Positions 16,085 through 20,740 of a stretch of 20,740 nt of DNA are shown in pieces. The notes under the pieces were generated by a model. That model had not been told where the DNA came from. It made no database searches and was given only the letters and a program-made list of their open reading frames with translations. Within the stretch, counting starts at the first letter, position 1; every line of letters starts with the position of its first letter. The stretch spans positions 1-20,740 of the forward strand of contig JBBSEX010000049.1 in NCBI GenBank assembly GCA_038239345.1, read 5' to 3'. Source of the DNA: JBBSEX01 sp038239345. Its GTDB lineage: Bacteria > Acidobacteriota > Terriglobia > Bryobacterales > Bryobacteraceae. The translations under genes were made by a program, and so were the position numbers.

Positions 16085-16375
16085 ATGCGATGCACCTATC
16101 TGGTTTGCTATGACATCTGCGACGATAAGCGGCTTCGGCGCGTCTTCAAGACCGTACGCGGCTGGGGCGATCACCTGCAATACTCGGTATTTGAGTGCGC
16201 ACTCACACCCGCGGACCTTGCCACGCTCAGGCAGAGTTTGAAGGACATCATCCATCACGGTGAGGACCAGGTCCTCTTCGTCAATTTGGGCCCTGAGGAA
16301 GGCCGCGGAGACCGGGTGATCACCGCCATCGGAAAACCCTATACACCGGTGGATGCGCCTTGCCTGATACTTTGA
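16085..16375 (+). CDS. cas2: Cas2 spacer-integration subunit
   Basis: The protein has 96 residues. The ATG at 16085 follows AGAGAGG with an eight-base gap. A longer frame to 15968 is a shadow of the preceding gene. The first strand YLVCYDICDDKRLRRVF, with Asp10 after hydrophobic residues, is the ferredoxin-like Cas2 signature. The middle reads YSVFECALTPADL, and the end (GKPYTPVDAPCLIL) fits the exchanged C-terminal strand. Cas2 forms the dimer that bridges two Cas1 dimers during integration. It lies four bases after the csb3-like gene and 18 bases before cas4-cas1. Confidence 0.95.
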   Translation: MRCTYLVCYDICDDKRLRRVFKTVRGWGDHLQYSVFECALTPADLATLRQSLKDIIHHGEDQVLFVNLGPEEGRGDRVITAIGKPYTPVDAPCLIL

Positions 16376-16393
16376 TTCGGAGGACACTTCGCG

Positions 16394-18217
16394 ATGTCTG
16401 CCTTGCCGTTACCGATTCTCGAACCCGATAGCCGAAGACTGCCCGATTACCTTCCTGCCCGCATGGTGAACGAGTTTGTGTTTTGTCCGCGACTGTTTCA
16501 CTACATGTGGGTAGATCGACTGATGGCGGTGAACGTCGAGGTGATTGAAGGACGAGGCGTTCACAAAAGGGTGGACGGAGGCAGCGGCGCGCTACCGCCG
16601 GCGGAAGCGCATGCGGACGCCGAGGAACGTACTTTGCATGCCCGGTCCATCACCCTCTCTTCCGAAAGCCTTCGTGTAATTGCCAAGCTGGACATTGTCG
16701 AACTCGATGGCGCAATGGCAACACCGGTGGACTACAAACGGGGTGAGCCAAGAGAGGACGCCGAAGGAAAGTCGCCATGGTCGGCGGACCGTGTTCAGAT
16801 TGCGCTCCAAATGGCGGTGCTGCGCGAGAACGGATACCAGTGCGATCGCGGCGTACTGTTCTACGCGCGGACGAAGCAACGGATTGAAGTGTTGTGGACA
16901 GAGGCGTTGATGCAGGAGGCTCAACAGGCGGTCGCGGATGCGTGGCAAGCGGCCGCATGCGAACAGATCCCGCCTCCGCTGGTCGACGCACCTCAATGTC
17001 CAAAGTGTTCCCTGGTGGGCATCTGTCTGCCGGATGAGACCTTCGCCCTCACCCAAATCGAGATGGATTCTCCCCAATTGCACCTGTTCCAGGACATTAA
17101 TCCCGCGCGAAAACCGCCGCGGCGCGAGGGCCCCGACGTCCCGCTATCCGCCATTCGGCGGCTGAGTGCGCCAAGAACGGAGACAACGCCGGTTTACTTC
17201 AACACCCAGGGTCTTCGAATTGGAAAAACCGGCGATATCCTGGAGGTGAAAGAGAAGACCAGGATTCTCCAGACTGTACGGATGCGTGAGATCCATCAGG
17301 TGAACCTGATGGGAAACATCCAGATCACGACGCAAGCCGTGCAGACCCTATGCGCGGCTGAAATTCCAATTGCTTATTTTTCTCAGAGCGGCTGGTTCTA
17401 CGGACTGACCCAGGGGCTTGGAACTAAAAACATTCATCTGCGGCAGAAGCAGTTCCGGGCTGCGGACAATCCAACCTTCTGCCTTGCTTTAGCGCGTAGT
17501 CTTGTGGCCGGCAAGATCCGGAACCAGCGCACCATGTTGATGCGCAACCACCGGGAACCGGCGAGAGACACGCTGGCACAGCTGAAGTATTGGGCCGATC
17601 GTGCGGAACAAGCCGTCGCCTTGGAGGACTTGCTGGGCGTGGAAGGAATGGGGGCCCGCATCTACTTCGAGAACTTCCAGGGAATGCTGAAGACGGACGA
17701 AGGCGAGGCCCGAAAATCCGCTAGCGGAGCGATGCTTCCCGAATTCCCTTTCTGGTTTGAACTTCGCAACCGGCGCCCGCCCCGCGACCCGGTGAACGCG
17801 ATGCTGTCGCTGGCCTACAGCATCCTCGCGAAAGAATGGACCATCGCTTGCTTTCGGACGGGTTTCGACCCATTGCTCGGCTTCTATCATCAGCCTCGTT
17901 TTGGGCGGACCTCGTTGGCCCTTGATCTCATGGAGCCATTCCGGCCACTGGTAGGGGACTCGGCGGTGATTACCGCGATCAATACCGGAATGGTGCGGCC
18001 GGACCATTTTGTCCACGCGGCCGCGAGTTGCGCGATGACGGCGGCTGGCCGCAAGATTTTCCTTCACGCTTTGGAGTTGCGGCTCGATCAGTTGGTGACG
18101 CACCCTCTGTTCGACTACAAAATCAGCTATCGGAGGCTGTTCGAGGTACAGGCACGGCTCTTGGTACGAGTGTTGGAGGGTGAGGTGGAAACCTACCCGG
18201 TATTCGTGACTCGCTAG
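16394..18217 (+). CDS. cas4-cas1: Cas4-Cas1 fusion, spacer trimming and integration
   Basis: The protein has 607 residues. CGGAGGA ends nine bases before the ATG. The Cas4 part (about 15-215) has the first cluster Cys (FVFCPRL, Cys31), the nuclease residues Asp100 (AKLDIVE) and Asp113/Lys115 (VDYKRG), and the C-terminal cysteines 202, 205 and 211 (CPKC...GIC), so both the iron-sulfur site and the PD-(D/E)xK site look complete. The Cas1 part (about 255-607) has Glu417 (LLGVEGMG), His499 (LLGFYHQPRFG) and Glu514 (LDLMEPFRP), the metal-binding integrase residues. Cas4-Cas1 fusions are typical of I-G, with Geobacter as the studied case. There Cas4 checks the PAM end and sets spacer orientation. 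This is the last gene before the leader. Confidence 0.97.
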   Translation: MSALPLPILEPDSRRLPDYLPARMVNEFVFCPRLFHYMWVDRLMAVNVEVIEGRGVHKRVDGGSGALPPAEAHADAEERTLHARSITLSSESLRVIAKLDIVELDGAMATPVDYKRGEPREDAEGKSPWSADRVQIALQMAVLRENGYQCDRGVLFYARTKQRIEVLWTEALMQEAQQAVADAWQAAACEQIPPPLVDAPQCPKCSLVGICLPDETFALTQIEMDSPQLHLFQDINPARKPPRREGPDVPLSAIRRLSAPRTETTPVYFNTQGLRIGKTGDILEVKEKTRILQTVRMREIHQVNLMGNIQITTQAVQTLCAAEIPIAYFSQSGWFYGLTQGLGTKNIHLRQKQFRAADNPTFCLALARSLVAGKIRNQRTMLMRNHREPARDTLAQLKYWADRAEQAVALEDLLGVEGMGARIYFENFQGMLKTDEGEARKSASGAMLPEFPFWFELRNRRPPRDPVNAMLSLAYSILAKEWTIACFRTGFDPLLGFYHQPRFGRTSLALDLMEPFRPLVGDSAVITAINTGMVRPDHFVHAAASCAMTAAGRKIFLHALELRLDQLVTHPLFDYKISYRRLFEVQARLLVRVLEGEVETYPVFVTR

Positions 18218-18391
18218 CGAGCGGGTATCTGGCGCCGAAAAACCGTTGACCGCTCGCGCCCTTCAGGTGTATGATTTCACAAGGGATCAAAAGCACATAG
18301 CTATTGTTTGGTTTCTCGCGATGAATTTTGAGAAGGCCTCTCGCAAACGGGTTTGCAACTCATTGTTTGAAAGGAACATAAAGAGTATGCT
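18218..18391 (+). promoter_or_regulatory. CRISPR leader
   Basis: This 174-bp region between cas4-cas1 and the first repeat is more AT-rich than its surroundings from about 18270 on. It contains a promoter (18246-18275), a palindrome GCAAAC-GG-GTTTGC (18343-18356) and a near-palindrome GAGAAGGCCTCTC (18330-18342) within about 60 bp of the first repeat. These could be integration-host-factor-like or Cas1-Cas2 recognition sites, though that is inference. Its position fixes the array orientation. Confidence 0.85.
18246..18275 (+). promoter_or_regulatory. Sigma70-like promoter for pre-crRNA
   Basis: TTGACC (18246-18251) and TATGAT (18270-18275) are separated by 18 bases. Transcription would start near 18282 and run about 110 bases through the leader into the first repeat on the plus strand. 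Confidence 0.72.
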
Positions 18392-20162
18392 GTTTCCGCG
18401 ATCTTAGGATCGCGGCAGAATTGAAGCTGTTAGTTACTGCTGCAACAGTTAACGCCCCATTCGAGTTTCCGCGATCTTAGGATCGCGGCAGAATTGAAGC
18501 CCACCATTTCGGCTGTTGCGCCACAGGAGCAGAACTGTTTCCGCGATCTTAGGATCGCGGCAGAATTGAAGCCCGGGATGCAGTTGGCGATCAAGAGCTC
18601 CCCCGCATGTTTCCGCGATCTTAGGATCGCGGCAGAATTGAAGCCACTTAGGGCAGGCGGTCATTGCCCCGGCATCGCCACGTTTCCGCGATCTTAGGAT
18701 CGCGGCAGAATTGAAGCGTTCCGTTCAGTGTCAGCCCACCGCGAATCTTCGCGTTTCCGCGATCTTAGGATCGCGGCAGAATTGAAGCAATCAAAAGCCG
18801 CTCGCGGTTCCGGTTAATTTGCTGGTTTCCGCGATCTTAGGATCGCGGCAGAATTGAAGCGAGTAGCGCGCCGATGATAGGAACGCGGGGTGTGGCTGGT
18901 TTCCGCGATCTTAGGATCGCGGCAGAATTGAAGCGAGGCCATTGTAGACCGTGTCGTGAGGCAGGCGCTGGTTTCCGCGATCTTAGGATCGCGGCAGAAT
19001 TGAAGCACCACGCCCTCGCCTTGCACCAAAAACTGACCGCGTTTCCGCGATCTTAGGATCGCGGCAGAATTGAAGCACTTTGTCCCATCGCGCCCGCGCG
19101 GCCTTCCTCGCAAGGTTTCCGCGATCTTAGGATCGCGGCAGAATTGAAGCGGATCAACAGGAGGCGGTGGCGGTGGTGGCGGAGGTGGTTTCCGCGATCT
19201 TAGGATCGCGGCAGAATTGAAGCGCCGTGAAGTAGATGCAGACGCCTGTGCGGGTCGGCGTTTCCGCGATCTTAGGATCGCGGCAGAATTGAAGCCAGTG
19301 AGATTAAGTCGAATAGCTGCCTACTGAAAACAGTTTCCGCGATCTTAGGATCGCGGCAGAATTGAAGCATTGAGAGCGAGTACCAGCGGTTCCTGGAGAG
19401 CAAGTTTCCGCGATCTTAGGATCGCGGCAGAATTGAAGCCGCAGAATGGAGCGGACGGCGGGGATCCCACCCGCGGTTTCCGCGATCTTAGGATCGCGGC
19501 AGAATTGAAGCCGTCATTTGCGAGGGAGACTTATCTGTCAAAGTCATAGTTTCCGCGATCTTAGGATCGCGGCAGAATTGAAGCTCCAGAACGGCCACGA
19601 ACTGTGTCACAGTCTCGGTCGTTTCCGCGATCTTAGGATCGCGGCAGAATTGAAGCCCGCCAAACCAGCCGCTACCCCAGCAGTACCTCCAAGGTTTCCG
19701 CGATCTTAGGATCGCGGCAGAATTGAAGCCGAATAAAAGCGGCAGAAGGGAGTCGCGGATTTCTGGTTTCCGCGATCTTAGGATCGCGGCAGAATTGAAG
19801 CCGCAGAACGCAGATGCCGCCCAAGCCGATCGAAACAGGTTTCCGCGATCTTAGGATCGCGGCAGAATTGAAGCCATGCGGTCCTGGCGGATCCACTTCC
19901 GAATGGTCTCGTTTCCGCGATCTTAGGATCGCGGCAGAATTGAAGCTTAGTGAGCGTCTTCTGGACACGCTTGGGCGGCTGCCGTTTCCGCGATCTTAGG
20001 ATCGCGGCAGAATTGAAGCGCTACTCTGCCGCGCACGACCGCCACCCAGCCGGACGTTTCCGCGATCTTAGGATCGCGGCAGAATTGAAGCGAGGAGTCG
20101 GGATTGAGGGAGCAAGGGGCAGTGGAGTTTCCGCGATCTTAGGATCGCGGCAGAATTGAAGC
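18392..20162 (+). CRISPR. Type I-G CRISPR array, 25 identical repeats and 24 spacers
   Basis: I counted 25 copies of a 36-bp repeat that starts GTTTCCGCGATCTTAGGATC and ends GCGGCAGAATTGAAGC, with no base differences. Spacers are 34-38 bp, mostly 36-37. Repeat positions 5-12 (CCGCGATC) and 17-24 (GATCGCGG) form a perfect 8-bp stem closed by TTAG, followed by a 12-base tail ending ATTGAAGC, which fits the usual 8-base 5' handle of type I crRNAs. The cas genes, leader promoter and handle all indicate plus-strand transcription. Identical repeats even at the far end show little decay. A further spacer and decayed repeat seem to follow (20163-20224). Confidence 0.99.
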
Positions 20163-20199
20163 TCCACCGAGTAGCCGCGCTTCAGCGTCTTGCCCTGGT
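20163..20199 (+). CRISPR. Probable last spacer before a decayed terminal repeat
   Basis: The 37 bases between the last intact repeat and the degenerate one have exactly spacer length. They would be the oldest spacer of the array. They also fall in an open minus-strand frame, which I take as chance. Confidence 0.5.
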
Positions 20200-20224
20200 G
20201 TTTCTAAGACGGCCAATTGAAGGC
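20200..20224 (+). repeat. Decayed, internally deleted terminal CRISPR repeat
   Basis: The sequence begins GTTTC, continues TAAGACGGCC and ends AATTGAAGGC. It keeps the first five bases of the repeat, the CGGC part of the right stem and the AATTGAAG tail, but has lost about 11 bases including the left arm of the stem. It lies 37 bp after the last intact repeat. A degenerate repeat at the leader-distal end is common and confirms the orientation. The hairpin is destroyed, so it should not be processed. Confidence 0.55.
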
Positions 20225-20411
20225 GGCCACCGCCGTTGTTGACGAGCGTAACGGACTGACTACGCGGGGTTCCTACTTTCGAAAAAGAGAAGGATAGACT
20301 CGTCTTATCGGTAGCCAACATTGGCGGTTGGCTTGCCGCAACTGAAAAACGGACAGTTATCTTACTGATTGCGGGGTTGGCGAGAGTTGAGCTGATGGTG
20401 AGGTTTGGGCG
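20225..20411 (-). pseudogene. BACON-like beta-sandwich protein fragment
   Basis: The minus frame reads PNLTISSTLANPAISKITVRF, then SVAASQPPMLATDKTSLSFSF and KVGTPRSQSVTLVNNGGGRL. The pattern of a 'LSFSF...G-P--QSVTLVN-GGG' stretch is typical of BACON and related choice-of-anchor or immunoglobulin-like repeats, which are frequent in secreted proteins of Acidobacteriota. The frame passes on through the last CRISPR spacer and stops in a repeat, so the gene is cut off by the array. Upstream it joins the Tn3 fragment near 20405-20414 in another frame. It is a fragment without its own start. Confidence 0.55.
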
Positions 20412-20740
20412 GCGTTCAACGCGCGTCCTTCGGCGAAAAAACGGTTCACCTTAACCACCGGAATCCCTTCCAGCGGATTACCTTCTCCGGCCTGTTCCCG
20501 CACCCAATTCAGGTGAGCGACAAAACGCTTGATTTCCTTCACGGTCGGTTGTCGAGGCTCGCTTTTGATGAGATCCCAGCCGGTGCGGCGGCCGTCCGGC
20601 AAGCGGTCAAATAGGTGGTCAATTCGTTGCTTGGCCGAATGATCAAGGGAGCGCGAAATGCGCGCATAGTATCCGCGGTTGACAGTCGCGCGGGCCGTTC
20701 GGGCGCCGCGGAACAGGGTGCTAAAGCTGGGCAACTCGTA
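20411..20740 (-). pseudogene. Tn3-family transposase fragment, cut at the window edge
   Basis: The minus frame, entering from the right edge, reads ELPSFSTLFRGARTARATVN, then RGYYARISRSLDHSAKQRI, PTVKEIKRFVAHLNWV and IPVVKVNRFFAEGRALNA. These match the N-terminal region of Tn3-family TnpA, where ELP-F-TLDRL, a 'PSVKHLQ-LL-HL-WL' stretch and 'IPPAKLR-FA-EARALDA' are characteristic. Homology stops around 20411, and 17 unrelated codons lead to a stop at 20357. The catalytic DDE region, which follows later in the protein, is missing at this junction, so the copy is dead. How much lies beyond the window is unknown. Confidence 0.75.

Noticed and set aside
18494..20159. ORFs across the array coding for repeated FRDLRIAAELK peptides or their antisense
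   Set aside because: They are translations of the CRISPR repeat, whose 36-bp length and near-multiple-of-three spacing keep frames open.

Overview
The window is bacterial, moderately GC-rich DNA. An Acidobacteriota (Solibacter/Bryobacter-like) host is my best guess. This rests on a DUF3489 protein, a BACON-type beta-sandwich fragment and an IS6-family remnant. No rRNA or core marker gene is present, so the guess is weak.

The centre of the window is a complete, same-strand type I-G (formerly I-U) CRISPR-Cas locus (9762-20224). Its order is csb1/cas7, csb2 (cas5-cas6), cas3 with a C-terminal HD nuclease, a ~300-residue csb3/cas8-like gene, cas2, cas4-cas1 fusion, leader with a sigma70-like promoter, and the array. 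The array has 25 identical 36-bp repeats, 24 spacers of 34-38 bp, and apparently one more spacer followed by a decayed, internally deleted terminal repeat. Genes overlap by 1-4 nt or are separated by 3-18 nt, so they read as one translationally coupled operon. Csb2 should process the crRNA. Csb1, Csb2 and the Csb3-like protein should form the surveillance complex, Cas3 should degrade targets, and Cas4-Cas1 plus Cas2 should acquire spacers. All catalytic motifs I looked for are present.

Left flank. 1-2360 holds a winged-helix-like hypothetical gene with an unclear, probably frameshifted N-terminus (671-1766), an IS6-family transposase remnant (1785-1870) and small doubtful ORFs. 2359-6732 (minus) encodes a 1457-residue polytopic membrane protein with extracytoplasmic Cache-like regions and a cytoplasmic, STAND-like C-terminal module without a recognisable Walker A. 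A short ORF overlaps its stop. 6733-9760 is an accessory strip. It contains a helix-turn-helix pseudogene, a 32-bp tandem duplication, a duplicated 5' leader, the DUF3489 gene with a clear terminator, a perfect 12-bp inverted repeat, a DinB-family C-terminal fragment and unrecognised debris directly upstream of the cas operon.

Right flank. After the array come a BACON-like fragment and a Tn3-family transposase fragment on the minus strand. The transposase fragment runs off the window edge. The CRISPR island is therefore embedded in gene debris and mobile-element remnants, consistent with acquisition in an accessory region.
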